Positions 28,009 through 35,421 of a DNA stretch of 64,000 nucleotides are shown here, piece after piece. The position numbers were made by a program, and so were the translations under genes. The notes beneath the pieces were generated by a model, which saw only the letters and a program-made list of their open reading frames with translations, was not told where the DNA came from and did not search any database. Each line of letters opens with the position of its first letter. Positions within the stretch are counted from its first letter, which is position 1. Origin of the DNA: an uncultured Eubacteriales bacterium (GTDB taxonomy: Bacteria > Bacillota > Clostridia > Oscillospirales > Acutalibacteraceae); contig CAKTFN010000001.1 of assembly GCA_934561055.1 (NCBI GenBank), positions 62,001 to 126,000 on the forward strand. The letters are read 5' to 3'.

Positions 28009-28054
28009 TGCTGACGAAAAAATATTAAATTTAAATAACACTTTTGTAATTCGG

Positions 28055-28083
28055 TAGACTTTTGAATAAAAATAAGCTATAAT
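28055..28083 (+). promoter_or_regulatory. Promoter of the lemA-TPM operon
   Basis: TAGACT (28055-28060) and TATAAT (28078-28083), 17 bp apart, 50 bp upstream of lemA. Confidence 0.75.
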
Positions 28084-28132
28084 TAATCTGAAAAATTGTT
28101 GATTAACAATTAATTTACGGAGGTACTTAATT

Positions 28133-28705
28133 ATGAAGGGAAAGAAAATTCTTGTTGCAGTCGTTGCGGTTTTTGCCGTAATCGGAATATTAATCGGCTT
28201 CGTTGCCGGAAGCTACAACTCGATTGTTGAAGCACAAACAAAAGTTGAAACGAAGCAGGCAGATATTCAAACGCAGCTTCAGCGTCGTGCCGACTTGATT
28301 CCGAATTTTGCCGAAACCGTTAAGGGCTATTCAAAGCACGAAAAGGAAACCTTCGCCGCTGTTACCGAAGCAAGGTCTGCGGTTTCAAAGGCATCGAACG
28401 CTCAGGAACTTTCCGAAGCGAGCGAAAAACTTGACGGAGCAATTTCGGTTTGGGTTAACGCAGTTACCGAAGCTTATCCGGAACTTAAAGCGAGCGCAAA
28501 TTTTATTGCACTTCAGGATGAACTCGCAGGAACAGAAAACAGAATAGCTGTTGCGAGAAAAGATTACAATGAAGCTGTTGAGTCGTATAATACAATGATC
28601 AAGAAGTTCCCTAAGAATATTCTTGCCGGAATGTTTAACTTTGAAAAGGCAGAATTCTTTAAAGCGGATGACAATTCACTGACAACGCCCAGCTTGGAGT
28701 TTTAA
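28133..28705 (+). CDS. lemA: LemA family protein
   Basis: 190-residue membrane-anchored protein. One N-terminal transmembrane helix (residues 5-24) precedes a long helical domain with the family core QLQRRADLIPNFAETVKGY and the pair NRIAVARKDYNEAVESYN near residues 143-160. The C-terminus PKNILAGMFNF resembles the usual FPxxxxAxxxxF ending. The ATG follows GGAGG. It sits immediately upstream of a TPM-domain protein, a very common pairing. The role of LemA proteins is not established beyond envelope association. Confidence 0.94.
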   Translation: MKGKKILVAVVAVFAVIGILIGFVAGSYNSIVEAQTKVETKQADIQTQLQRRADLIPNFAETVKGYSKHEKETFAAVTEARSAVSKASNAQELSEASEKLDGAISVWVNAVTEAYPELKASANFIALQDELAGTENRIAVARKDYNEAVESYNTMIKKFPKNILAGMFNFEKAEFFKADDNSLTTPSLEF

Positions 28706-28710
28706 TTGAT

Positions 28711-29493
28711 ATGAAAAAAATTTTATCTTTTGCTTTTGCAATTCTTATGATTGCCGGTTCGGTGCTGACGTTTGCTTTTGCTCTGTCCGTTCCCGAGCCT
28801 ACGAAGGATTTTTTTGTCAATGATTTTGCCGGAGTGATTTCGTCAACGGACAAAGCAAAAATTCAAAAAGCAGGCGAAAGTTTATATAATCAGTGCAAAG
28901 CTCAGGTTGTCGTTGCAACGATTGAAACCCTTGACGGCAATAGTATAGAAGATTATTCACTGACAATGGCAAGATCTTGGAAAATAGGTGACAGCGAAAA
29001 GAACAACGGAGTTTTGCTTCTTCTTGCCGTCAAAGAGCGAAAGGTCAGAATTGAAGTCGGATACGGTCTTGAGGGTGCGCTTCCGGACAGCAAAACAGGA
29101 AGACTTCTTGACCTTTACGCAATTCCGCCCTTCAAAAACAATGATTTTTCCGGTGGACTTTCTGCAGTATATAATGCTTTGATCAATGAGGTCGGTCTTG
29201 AATACGGAGTTGTGATCGACAGTTCTTACGAACCTGTGGAGGATAATGCATACGACAGCGATGATTACAGATTTTTCAAGGGCGAAGCCGTTTTGCTCAT
29301 AATGGTTTTCATTCTGATTATTGTGCTTTTGTTTATCAAGTCGCTTTTCGGCGGCGGTCGCGGAGGCAGAAATTATCGAGGCGGAACATTTAGCTCCGGT
29401 GGGTATTCCGGCGGCTTTTCCTCCGTCGGAGGCGGCGGATTCTCCGGTGGGGGAGGATCTTTCGGCGGTGGAGGCTCTTCAAGGGGCTTCTAA
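28711..29493 (+). CDS. TPM-domain (YgcG-like) membrane protein
   Basis: 260 residues: a signal peptide (1-27, ending FALS), a TPM domain (about 30-165) with the conserved FVNDFAGVIS start, NNGVLLLLA, VGYGLEGALPD and TG-rich loop, one transmembrane helix (about 192-211), then a Gly-Ser tail rich in GGGFSGGGG. TPM-domain proteins of the YgcG type usually sit next to lemA and may work with it in the envelope; in other lineages the domain has phosphatase or assembly roles. The gene starts 5 bp after the lemA stop, with GGAG inside the end of lemA, so the two are co-transcribed. Confidence 0.93.
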   Translation: MKKILSFAFAILMIAGSVLTFAFALSVPEPTKDFFVNDFAGVISSTDKAKIQKAGESLYNQCKAQVVVATIETLDGNSIEDYSLTMARSWKIGDSEKNNGVLLLLAVKERKVRIEVGYGLEGALPDSKTGRLLDLYAIPPFKNNDFSGGLSAVYNALINEVGLEYGVVIDSSYEPVEDNAYDSDDYRFFKGEAVLLIMVFILIIVLLFIKSLFGGGRGGRNYRGGTFSSGGYSGGFSSVGGGGFSGGGGSFGGGGSSRGF

Positions 29494-29509
29494 GAAAAAG
29501 GAGATTATT

Positions 29510-31006
29510 ATGAAAAGGATTTTTAAAACTTTGCTTTCATTGGCTTCTTTATGTTTTCTTGTCGGTCTGGTTTTGATTTCGGCTTCGGCAAAGGTGTATA
29601 CAAGACCGCAGGCACCGAAAATGAGAGCAGTCTCAAACGTAAAACACGGACTTTATGTTTCGTGGAGCCGTGTTGATAATGCAGAAGGCTACATTGTTTA
29701 CCGCAAAAAAAGCGGTTCGGAAAATTGGAAAAAGCTTAATGAAGTTAAAGGCCGGAAGAACTCATATATCGACAAAACAGTAAAAAACACCGTAAAATAT
29801 AAGTATGTCGTCAAAGCGTATAACGGTGAACTTAAAAGCTCACAGAGCCCGAATCCGAAGAGTATAACGTATGTTGCCGTTCCGAAAATCAAAGCGGTAA
29901 AAAACGTTCAAAACGGAATACACCTTCGTTTTCAAAGAAGCAAAAATCTTTCTTCCGTTTGTGTCTACAGAAGAGTACAAGAAAGCGAAAACTGGAAAAA
30001 AATAGCAACGCTTCCGGGAGATTCAAACAGTTATACCGACTCAAGAGTAAAAAGCGGTGAAAAATACAGTTATCAGGTGCGCAGGGTAGTCGGAAGGGCA
30101 ATGTCTGCAAAAAACGCAAATATTGTTACAAATCGCTTTGTTGCCGTGCCGAGGAGACTTGTTGCAAGGGGAAAACTTGATTCTGTTCTTCTTTCGTGGA
30201 AGAGTGTTCCCGGTGCAAACGGATACAGGATTTTCAGAAAAACTTATGGCGGTTCGTGGAAACAAACAGGAACTGTTCGAACGAATTCATTTCTTGATAA
30301 GAATGCACCCGTCGGAGATTATGTTTTTTACAAAGTTTGTGCGTTTATTGATTCAAAATATGTAAGCGCTCTTTCAAAAGCCTCATTTGCAAAATTAATT
30401 GACCCTAAAAAGCCAATGGTTGCGCTTACATATGATGACGGACCTTACAGACCGGTAACGAATCAGATTCTTGACGTCCTTGAAAAATACGGGGCAAGGG
30501 CAACATTTTTTGTTGTCGGCTCAAGGGTTTCAACTTATAGCGATTGCATTCGGCGAGCGAATTCTCTGGGTTGTCAGATAGGAAATCATACATATAATCA
30601 TAAAACGCTTACGGAAGCTTCCGATTCGCAGGTGAAATCCGAAATCTCGGCAACGAACGCGGTGATAAAAAGATGCATCGGAAAAAATGCTTCGATAGTC
30701 AGAGCTCCCGGCGGTTCAACAAGCAGCAGGGTGAGGTCACTCGTTGAGTATCCGTTCATCAATTGGTCGGTTGACACGCTTGACTGGAAACACAGAAACA
30801 CGGCCAAAGTGATTGCGAGCGTCAAGTCCGATGTCACAGACGGTTCAATTGTTTTGATGCATGATTTGTACTCTTCAACCGGAAATGCCTCAGAAGTTAT
30901 TGTTCCGTGGCTCATTAATCAAGGTTATCAGCTTGTTACGGTTTCGGAAATGATGTATTACAAGGGAATCAATATGACAAAAGGCAACATATACAGCCAT
31001 GCCTAA
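29510..31006 (+). CDS. Secreted polysaccharide deacetylase with fibronectin-III-like domains
   Basis: 498 residues: a signal peptide (1-27), three FN3-like modules of about 90 residues (about 32-300; each with W-S/K and Y-I/V-Y/F-R-K features), then a NodB deacetylase domain (about 300-490). Catalytic motifs are visible: T307-YDDGP with Asp309/Asp310, the metal pair in NHTYNH (His360, His364), RAPGGS from Arg398, and LMHD with His451. The enzyme should remove acetyl groups from cell-wall or extracellular N-acetylated glycans; similar proteins are peptidoglycan N-acetylglucosamine or chitin-oligosaccharide deacetylases. The ATG at 29510 follows AAGGAG, 16 bp after the TPM gene, so it may share that operon. 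The protein lacks the amphipathic tail seen in other exported proteins here. Confidence 0.93.
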   Translation: MKRIFKTLLSLASLCFLVGLVLISASAKVYTRPQAPKMRAVSNVKHGLYVSWSRVDNAEGYIVYRKKSGSENWKKLNEVKGRKNSYIDKTVKNTVKYKYVVKAYNGELKSSQSPNPKSITYVAVPKIKAVKNVQNGIHLRFQRSKNLSSVCVYRRVQESENWKKIATLPGDSNSYTDSRVKSGEKYSYQVRRVVGRAMSAKNANIVTNRFVAVPRRLVARGKLDSVLLSWKSVPGANGYRIFRKTYGGSWKQTGTVRTNSFLDKNAPVGDYVFYKVCAFIDSKYVSALSKASFAKLIDPKKPMVALTYDDGPYRPVTNQILDVLEKYGARATFFVVGSRVSTYSDCIRRANSLGCQIGNHTYNHKTLTEASDSQVKSEISATNAVIKRCIGKNASIVRAPGGSTSSRVRSLVEYPFINWSVDTLDWKHRNTAKVIASVKSDVTDGSIVLMHDLYSSTGNASEVIVPWLINQGYQLVTVSEMMYYKGINMTKGNIYSHA

Positions 31007-31012
31007 GTTAAG

Positions 31013-31050
31013 AAAAAGACTGTCGGATAGCATTTTCCGACAGTCTTTTT
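31013..31050. terminator. Bidirectional intrinsic terminator
   Basis: AAAAAGACTGTCGG pairs with CCGACAGTCTTTTT around an 11-nt loop. It lies between convergent genes and has A and T runs on both sides. Confidence 0.95.
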
Positions 31051-31065
31051 AAATGTTAATCTTGA

Positions 31066-33159
31066 TTATCCGGCTTTGAAAACCGAAAATGTAAGAATGT
31101 TGAAGATTCTTTTGATAATCAATGTAAGAGCCTTAATTTGAACGTCAAAGCTAAAGTTTGAAAGAGTGTTTTTAACGTCGTCGGCTGAAACATAAACCGG
31201 TTTCAGTTGAACTTTTGTTTGAGGATTGCTCTTGTCATATTCTGCGTTTTTGTCACTTACGGTCGAAAAATTGAATTCTCTTACGCCGAGTGCAAATGCT
31301 GAATTATCCTCAAGGTAGTACACTGTGACGGTGAAGTTCTTTCTGCCTTCCTCATTTATTTTTGAAGAAAGGGGAACTGTAATCTCTGAACCCTGATTTA
31401 TGATTTTTCCGGTTGCGTTTTCAAAAGCAATATCGGCACCGTTAACTTTTATTGCGACGATTTCAATGTTGCTTTTTTCTGAAATATTTTTGATTATAAG
31501 AGAGGAATCATTGCTTGAAGCTCTGCCGTATTCCGATTTGTCAAACGCTGCATGAATTGCATACTTTGCGTTGTATGTTACTTCAAATTGAGGAAAGGCA
31601 ATGTCCGAATGAACATCCTTTAGATCGCTTGTAAGAAGCAGCTTGTCGGTGAGTGCAAGCGCATAGCTGTCATAAGCATACTGGGCATGATACTGACCTT
31701 CAATATACCATGTGTTTTCGGGAAGATATCCGTAAGCTGCGTCAAGGTTCATTCTCGGAGAAACGTGGTTGTGAGAAGCGTCGGTGCATTTAACTTCGGA
31801 ATCATTGATGTCGGTTTTGTAGCCGTCGCTGAACCTGCTGCCGTAGTCCGAGAGTTTTGCGCCCGAAGCCGTCTTCGTTGCAACAATGCAGTCGCTGTTG
31901 ACTTCACTGCCCGTTGCGGGGAAGATATCGGTTCCGCAAATGATGTTGACATTGACGCCTTTTTCCCTTGCATATGTGAGATACTCGTTGAGATTCGGCA
32001 TGATTATATAATGAGAAAAATCAGTTCTTTCAAGCATCGGAGCAAAAGCTTTTTGTTTGACCGGAGTGTTGATATACATTTCCTTAATTTCGTCGTAATG
32101 ATCCTTTTCAACAAAATCCCAAACGCTTCCGAACGAAAGAATAACGCTTTCAAAACGATCTGTTTGAATTCCGTCGTTGACAATTTTACTGAAAAGTTTA
32201 AGCTTGATTACCGACATGAGAAGTTCATAATCGCTTTCGGAAACAAACGGATTTCCTCCGAGTGCGAAGAAAAGCGGATTGAGAGCGGTCTGAGCAAATT
32301 CGATAACAGCCGGGAGTGTAAGCTGAGACTTTCCCGAAAGGAAGTCATATGTGATTTGAACACCGCCGATTGCCGGTGAGTTGAGAACGGCGTTGTTGAC
32401 GTAGTCGAGGTTAAAGTATGTTTTAAGCTCTTCAACCTTCATGCCCAAAAGCGAGGCGAGGGTTTCGGCGTTCTTGCCGCCTTTGTCAACCATTGAGCAA
32501 AGCGCAATATATGTTCCGGTTGTTTGACCTCCGTGACTTTCGCTGAGAATATTGACTTTTTTTGCACCCGTATAATCAAGTACGGATTTGATATATTTTC
32601 CGAGATCAAGCGCACAGAAAATAATCTCCTGTCTCCAGTCAACCGAAAATTGGAAGACGTTTTCCGAACCGACCTTTTTGCAAAGGTTGCTCATATATCT
32701 GCCCTCGTGGATTGTTCCCCAAAGGTGACGGATTTTAGTGATGTTGTCTTTAATGTATTTCATGTTGCTTTCTTCCGGAGCAATAGGCCAAACACCGGTT
32801 TTATAAACAGGCGTTCCGTCGGGATTACGTCTCATTTTTTCAAGAACGTTCGCAACGGAGAGGGCAAGCTCATCCGAAAGGATTTTGTTGTCCTTGCTTT
32901 GCAAATACTGGATTCCGCCCTCAATTAAGCCGGGGATTTCTCTTAATGTTTCTTTTAGCATTGTGAATACATTCGGGAACCAAGCAACGCCGTCTATTTT
33001 TCCTTCGTCGTCCAAGAGAAAAATCTGAGAAGTCATATATCCCGAGTCGATAACAACCGGATATTGTTCTTCGGCGGCAAATGCAGCCAGGGGAAAAGCG
33101 GTTAAAAGCATTACGATTGATAAGATCAGGCTTAAGAATTTCTTTTTCAATTTTTTCAT
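31066..33159 (-). CDS. Secreted lipase-like alpha/beta hydrolase
   Basis: 697-residue exported protein with a signal peptide (1-28, ending AAFAA). An alpha/beta hydrolase fold is suggested by VNILSESHGGQTTGTY: the nucleophile elbow with Ser208, where the first Gly of GxSxG is Ser. A later histidine-containing EGQYHAQYAYD region near residue 490 may supply the rest of the triad. The order resembles LCAT or lipase-type esterases, so an ester or lipid substrate is an inference. About 150 C-terminal residues are beta-rich, and the end is an amphipathic hydrophobic helix (IKALTLIIKRIFNILTF). The first ATG directly abuts GGAG; a TTG at 33150, three codons on, has ideal spacing and may be the true start. 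The gene is monocistronic. Confidence 0.82.
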   Translation of the reverse strand: MKKLKKKFLSLILSIVMLLTAFPLAAFAAEEQYPVVIDSGYMTSQIFLLDDEGKIDGVAWFPNVFTMLKETLREIPGLIEGGIQYLQSKDNKILSDELALSVANVLEKMRRNPDGTPVYKTGVWPIAPEESNMKYIKDNITKIRHLWGTIHEGRYMSNLCKKVGSENVFQFSVDWRQEIIFCALDLGKYIKSVLDYTGAKKVNILSESHGGQTTGTYIALCSMVDKGGKNAETLASLLGMKVEELKTYFNLDYVNNAVLNSPAIGGVQITYDFLSGKSQLTLPAVIEFAQTALNPLFFALGGNPFVSESDYELLMSVIKLKLFSKIVNDGIQTDRFESVILSFGSVWDFVEKDHYDEIKEMYINTPVKQKAFAPMLERTDFSHYIIMPNLNEYLTYAREKGVNVNIICGTDIFPATGSEVNSDCIVATKTASGAKLSDYGSRFSDGYKTDINDSEVKCTDASHNHVSPRMNLDAAYGYLPENTWYIEGQYHAQYAYDSYALALTDKLLLTSDLKDVHSDIAFPQFEVTYNAKYAIHAAFDKSEYGRASSNDSSLIIKNISEKSNIEIVAIKVNGADIAFENATGKIINQGSEITVPLSSKINEEGRKNFTVTVYYLEDNSAFALGVREFNFSTVSDKNAEYDKSNPQTKVQLKPVYVSADDVKNTLSNFSFDVQIKALTLIIKRIFNILTFSVFKAG

Positions 33160-33204
33160 CTCCGTTAAAATAAAATTTTAAATTTCTGCGTATAATTCCT
33201 ACTA

Positions 33205-33233
33205 ATTTTATATTATATTAAGGCGAAAGTCAA
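33205..33233 (-). promoter_or_regulatory. Promoter of the lipase-like gene
   Basis: On the minus strand TTGACT (33233-33228) and TAAAAT (33210-33205) with 17-bp spacing, 46 bp before the start codon. Confidence 0.75.
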
Positions 33234-33335
33234 TGAAAAATATTAAAAATGCTTAAAATTATATAATTTGTGTATTTAGCTGAACTTAAAAATAATTATT
33301 CTGTAAACAATATACAACTTTTTTTAAAATAACCA

Positions 33336-33364
33336 TTGTTTTATTTTGAAGGATGATGTATAAT
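33336..33364 (+). promoter_or_regulatory. Promoter of ireB
   Basis: TTGTTT (33336-33341) and TATAAT (33359-33364), 17 bp apart, 34 bp before the ATG. Confidence 0.75.
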
Positions 33365-33397
33365 AGATAAAAATATTTTTTGAACGGAGGGTCCGGA

Positions 33398-33646
33398 ATG
33401 AACGACAGTACCAGGCAATTTAACCTCAATCAGAACACACCGAACGAAATGGAGGAGGTTTTGAAAAGCGTTTATGCCGCTTTGGTTGAAAAGGGATATA
33501 ATCCGATTAATCAGATCGTCGGCTACATTCTTTCCGAAGATCCGACTTATATCACAACTCACAATAATGCACGCAGCCTTATCCGCAGAATTGATCGCGA
33601 CGAGCTTTTGCAGGAGCTTGTCAGAAGCTATCTTAGGGATAAATAA
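33398..33646 (+). CDS. ireB: IreB family regulatory phosphoprotein
   Basis: 82-residue cytoplasmic protein of the IreB (UPF0297, YrzL) family, a small substrate of the IreK-type Ser/Thr kinase that negatively affects cephalosporin resistance in Enterococcus. Family features are YAALVEKGYNPINQIVGYIL, SEDPTYITTHNNARSLIR and the closing LLQELVRSYL. The ATG at 33398 is 7 nt after CGGAGG; an upstream TTG overlaps that site. In most Firmicutes the next genes are ruvX and a DUF1292 gene; here an unrelated 96-residue gene follows, so the usual cluster is broken. Confidence 0.95.
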   Translation: MNDSTRQFNLNQNTPNEMEEVLKSVYAALVEKGYNPINQIVGYILSEDPTYITTHNNARSLIRRIDRDELLQELVRSYLRDK

Positions 33647-33666
33647 TTCAAACAGGGAGTGTAACT

Positions 33667-33957
33667 ATGGCAGCAAAGAAAAAGAATGAGTTTCTTATGT
33701 ATAAGAACCGCCCGCTTGTCAGAAAGGGCAACACCATATATTATGGAAGTCTCAGTGATGATTTCGTTTTGATGCTTCAGATTCTTTCAACAAAGGACGT
33801 CAACGGACTTCAAATGGCAGACCGTGTTTCGGTTCAGCTCATTAATACCGATCCCGATGTAAGACCTCATGACAGAATTGCTCATAAAACCGAGAAAAAA
33901 GGTCTTTACAGTGCTCTTGACATCGGAACAACGTGGCTTGAGAGGGCGTTGTCATAA
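33667..33957 (+). CDS. Conserved-looking small protein of unknown function
   Basis: 96-residue basic protein with no signal peptide or membrane segment. It begins with a Lys-rich patch (MAAKKKNEF), then alternating beta-strand-like segments (MYKNRPLVRKGNTIYYGSL, DDFVLMLQIL) and a C-terminal helix. The ATG lies 7 nt after GGGAG, 20 bp downstream of ireB, so the two are co-transcribed. I recall no characterised family. Regular codon use and a good start site support it as a real gene. Confidence 0.82.
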   Translation: MAAKKKNEFLMYKNRPLVRKGNTIYYGSLSDDFVLMLQILSTKDVNGLQMADRVSVQLINTDPDVRPHDRIAHKTEKKGLYSALDIGTTWLERALS

Positions 33958-33967
33958 TTAAAAAACG

Positions 33968-33996
33968 GCGGCAGTTCTTCTCTGCCGCTTAATATT
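33968..33996 (+). terminator. Weak terminator-like hairpin
   Basis: GCGGCAG (33968-33974) pairs with CTGCCGC (33982-33988), followed only by TTAATATTT. It may be leaky, letting transcripts from ireB continue into the tRNA, for which I see no separate promoter. Confidence 0.5.
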
Positions 33997-33997
33997 T

Positions 33998-34074
33998 CCG
34001 CTCGTGGCGCAGTTGGATAACGCAGCAGATTCCGATTCTGAAGAACGGGGGTTCGAATCCCTCCGGGCGGGCCA
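33998..34074 (+). tRNA. tRNA-Arg (anticodon CCG)
   Basis: 77-nt cloverleaf with CCA encoded. Acceptor CCGCTCG pairs with CGGGCGG; the D arm is GCGC-AGTTGGATAA-CGC; the anticodon loop TTCCGAT places CCG at 34032-34034; the T arm is GGGGG-TTCGAAT-CCCTC. The first anticodon-stem pair is a G-A mismatch. It decodes CGG. Confidence 0.93.
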
Positions 34075-34080
34075 AACTAA

Positions 34081-34125
34081 AAAGCCTGTAATTCCTTATG
34101 TTTCAAGGACTGCGGGCTTTTTTGT
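34081..34125 (+). terminator. Intrinsic terminator after tRNA-Arg
   Basis: AAGCCTGTA pairs with TGCGGGCTT through nine pairs, with an inner CCTT/AAGG, and is followed by TTTTTGTCTTTT. Confidence 0.88.
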
Positions 34126-34359
34126 CTTTTGCTCATCTCTTGAAAAGTATCCGCTAAAATACGCAAAAAACGGTGAAAATTGCACAGTAGGTGTGTCAAA
34201 AAGAGCTTGATAAGAAAATTTTATATGCCCGGTATATTAAAACACTTGTATTGAAATTTTTTTTGCGAAGTACTTTGTTGAAACGGGGTTTTCAAATATT
34301 AATGATTCGGGAATAAATTTATCTCCGACACAGAAAAAACATTAATTGTTAAAAAAGTG
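34126..34359. other. AT-rich spacer upstream of the small-peptide cluster
   Basis: No ORF with a ribosome binding site and no strong hairpin. It separates tRNA-Arg from the first peptide promoter and may hold upstream regulatory sites that I cannot define. Confidence 0.5.
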
Positions 34360-34400
34360 TTGACAAACGTATTCATAGTGTGTTAATATTTATACGCAGT
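34360..34400 (+). promoter_or_regulatory. Peptide-cluster promoter 1
   Basis: TTGACA (34360-34365) and TAATAT (34384-34389), spacing 18, with an extended -10 TGT. Exactly 6 nt after the -10 begins GCAGT (34396-34400), the expected transcription start. CAGT can pair with ACTG at 34409-34412. The same layout recurs three more times downstream. Confidence 0.8.
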
Positions 34401-34435
34401 GGAGAGTAACTGACAATATTTAAGGAGTGAAAAAA

Positions 34436-34582
34436 ATGACTAAAGTATTAGGTGCTGTAGCTAAGGTTCTTGGTCTTGCTGAGGATATCCTTACATATCT
34501 CAACGAAGGCAGAGCAGCAGGTATCGTTGAAATCGTTAAGAATTTCTTTGAAGATTTCAGCAAAGCCGATATCGCTGAATAA
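34436..34582 (+). CDS. Amphipathic small peptide 1 (48 aa), PSM-beta-like
   Basis: ATG at 34436, 8 nt after AAGGAG. The product has no signal peptide, no double-Gly leader and no cysteine. It forms two predicted amphipathic helices (about residues 2-21 and 28-42) joined by an NEGRAAG hinge; net charge is about -3. The hinge and the following IVEIV resemble beta-class phenol-soluble modulins of staphylococci (there a DGAK-type hinge followed by SIV.IV). It aligns with the three downstream peptides, with an extra hydrophobic insertion in helix 1. A membrane-active, signalling or surfactant role is inferred from form only. It has its own promoter and terminator. Confidence 0.8.
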   Translation: MTKVLGAVAKVLGLAEDILTYLNEGRAAGIVEIVKNFFEDFSKADIAE

Positions 34583-34597
34583 TCTTTCTCAATTTGC

Positions 34598-34638
34598 AAC
34601 GAAGCTCACTCCTTGTTGGAATGGGCTTCGTTTTTTTT
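34598..34638 (+). terminator. Terminator of peptide gene 1
   Basis: AACGAAGC pairs with GCTTCGTT, extended by an inner CACTCC/GGAATG, and is followed by eight T. Confidence 0.92.
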
Positions 34639-34668
34639 GCTGTACAAAAAATAAATATGTTTAAACTC

Positions 34669-34708
34669 TTGATAAATTATTGATAAAGCGTTAATATATG
34701 AACGCAGT
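34669..34708 (+). promoter_or_regulatory. Peptide-cluster promoter 2
   Basis: TTGATA (34669-34674) and TAATAT (34692-34697), spacing 17, with GCAGT at 34704-34708, 6 nt after the -10. AGT can pair with ACT at 34715-34717. This is the least perfect of the four: it lacks the extended TG and the C-G pair. Confidence 0.7.
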
Positions 34709-34743
34709 TAAATCTACTTAATAAATATACAGAGGTATTACTT

Positions 34744-34857
34744 ATGAATGAGATTTTAAATTTTGTTAAAGAAGTTTTTGATTATTTCAAGGATTTTAAA
34801 CTTTCTGATTTCATTGATTACATTAAGTCAATTTTCAGCCCGGTTCAGCTCCGGTGA
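34744..34857 (+). CDS. Amphipathic small peptide 2 (37 aa)
   Basis: ATG at 34744 after AGAGG with an 8-nt spacer (34731-34735). Two amphipathic helices: MNEILNFVKEVFDYF at the start and DFIDYIKSIF after a DFKLS hinge. Net charge is about -1 and aromatic content is high. No leader or signal peptide. It is homologous to peptides 3 and 4 (shared pattern M..IL.FVK.....Y, then I..IK..F). It ends early with a polar SPVQLR tail rather than the Lys- or Ala-Glu-rich ends of the others, and no clear terminator follows, so it may be drifting. Function unknown. Confidence 0.68.
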   Translation: MNEILNFVKEVFDYFKDFKLSDFIDYIKSIFSPVQLR

Positions 34858-34915
34858 AAATCCTTTTCCGAGATAATTAAATATTAAAAAAGTTCAAAAA
34901 ATATTAAATAAGCTA

Positions 34916-34955
34916 TTGACTTTGAGTTCACAATGTGTTAATATTTCAGTGCAGT
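34916..34955 (+). promoter_or_regulatory. Peptide-cluster promoter 3
   Basis: TTGACT (34916-34921) and TAATAT (34939-34944), spacing 17, with an extended TGT. GCAGT begins at 34951, 6 nt after the -10. CAGT can pair with ACTG at 34963-34966. Confidence 0.8.
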
Positions 34956-34989
34956 TAAAAATACTGATTATTTTGAAGGAGGAGAAATT

Positions 34990-35118
34990 ATGTCAAAGAT
35001 TCTTGATTTTGTTAAGAACATTCTTGAGTACTGCAAGGAAGGCAAGGCCGCTGAAATCATCAACATGATTAAGCAGTTCATCGAAGATCTTTTCAATAAG
35101 GGCAACAGCGCTGAATAA
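34990..35118 (+). CDS. Amphipathic small peptide 3 (42 aa), PSM-beta-like
   Basis: ATG at 34990 after GGAGGAG (34979-34985). Helix 1 is MSKILDFVKNILEYCK, the hinge is EGKAA, and helix 2 is IINMIKQFIEDLF with an Ala-Glu end like peptide 1. One cysteine (Cys15) is shared in position with peptide 4. Net charge is about -1; no export signal. Its own promoter and a strong terminator make it a stand-alone transcript. It is the best representative of the family in this cluster. A function in membrane interaction, self-association or signalling is inference only. Confidence 0.8.
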   Translation: MSKILDFVKNILEYCKEGKAAEIINMIKQFIEDLFNKGNSAE

Positions 35119-35132
35119 TTGAATTGATAATG

Positions 35133-35165
35133 AATCCGTCGGGTTTTGCCCGACGGATTTTTTTA
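35133..35165 (+). terminator. Terminator of peptide gene 3
   Basis: A perfect 11-bp stem (AATCCGTCGGG / CCCGACGGATT) is followed by seven T. Confidence 0.96.
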
Positions 35166-35227
35166 TACTAACTTTGCAAAATAAAGGAAAAATATGCCGT
35201 TTTATTGGTTATTTTGCCGATGGTGTA

Positions 35228-35267
35228 TTGACATATTTTGAATGTTATGTTAATATTTTTATGCAGT
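35228..35267 (+). promoter_or_regulatory. Peptide-cluster promoter 4
   Basis: TTGACA (35228-35233) and TAATAT (35251-35256), spacing 17, with an extended TGT. GCAGT begins at 35263, 6 nt after the -10. CAGT can pair with ACTG at 35273-35276. Confidence 0.8.
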
Positions 35268-35299
35268 CAATAACTGACTTAATTTTAGGAGGCAAAGAA

Positions 35300-35413
35300 A
35301 TGGACGCTTTATACAATCTTGCAAAGAATATTATCGATTATTGCAGACAGTTTCTTGACAACGGAATTCTTGATATTATTCAGGATTTCTTCAACAAAAT
35401 CTTCAAGAAATAA
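35300..35413 (+). CDS. Amphipathic small peptide 4 (37 aa)
   Basis: ATG at 35300 after TTAGGAGG (35285-35292). Helix 1 is MDALYNLAKNIIDYCRQ with Cys15, then a short DNG hinge and helix 2 ILDIIQDFFNKIFKK. The Lys-rich end is close in style to the C-terminal tails of the exported proteins starting at 645 and 16647. Net charge is about zero. No signal peptide or processing site. Own promoter and terminator. It is homologous to peptides 1-3; the function is unknown. Confidence 0.8.
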   Translation: MDALYNLAKNIIDYCRQFLDNGILDIIQDFFNKIFKK

Positions 35414-35421
35414 TTAAAAGC

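Noticed and set aside
34004..34210. Open frame reading through tRNA-Arg and its terminator
   Set aside because: It overlaps a clear tRNA and a terminator, has no ribosome binding site and its composition is not protein-like.
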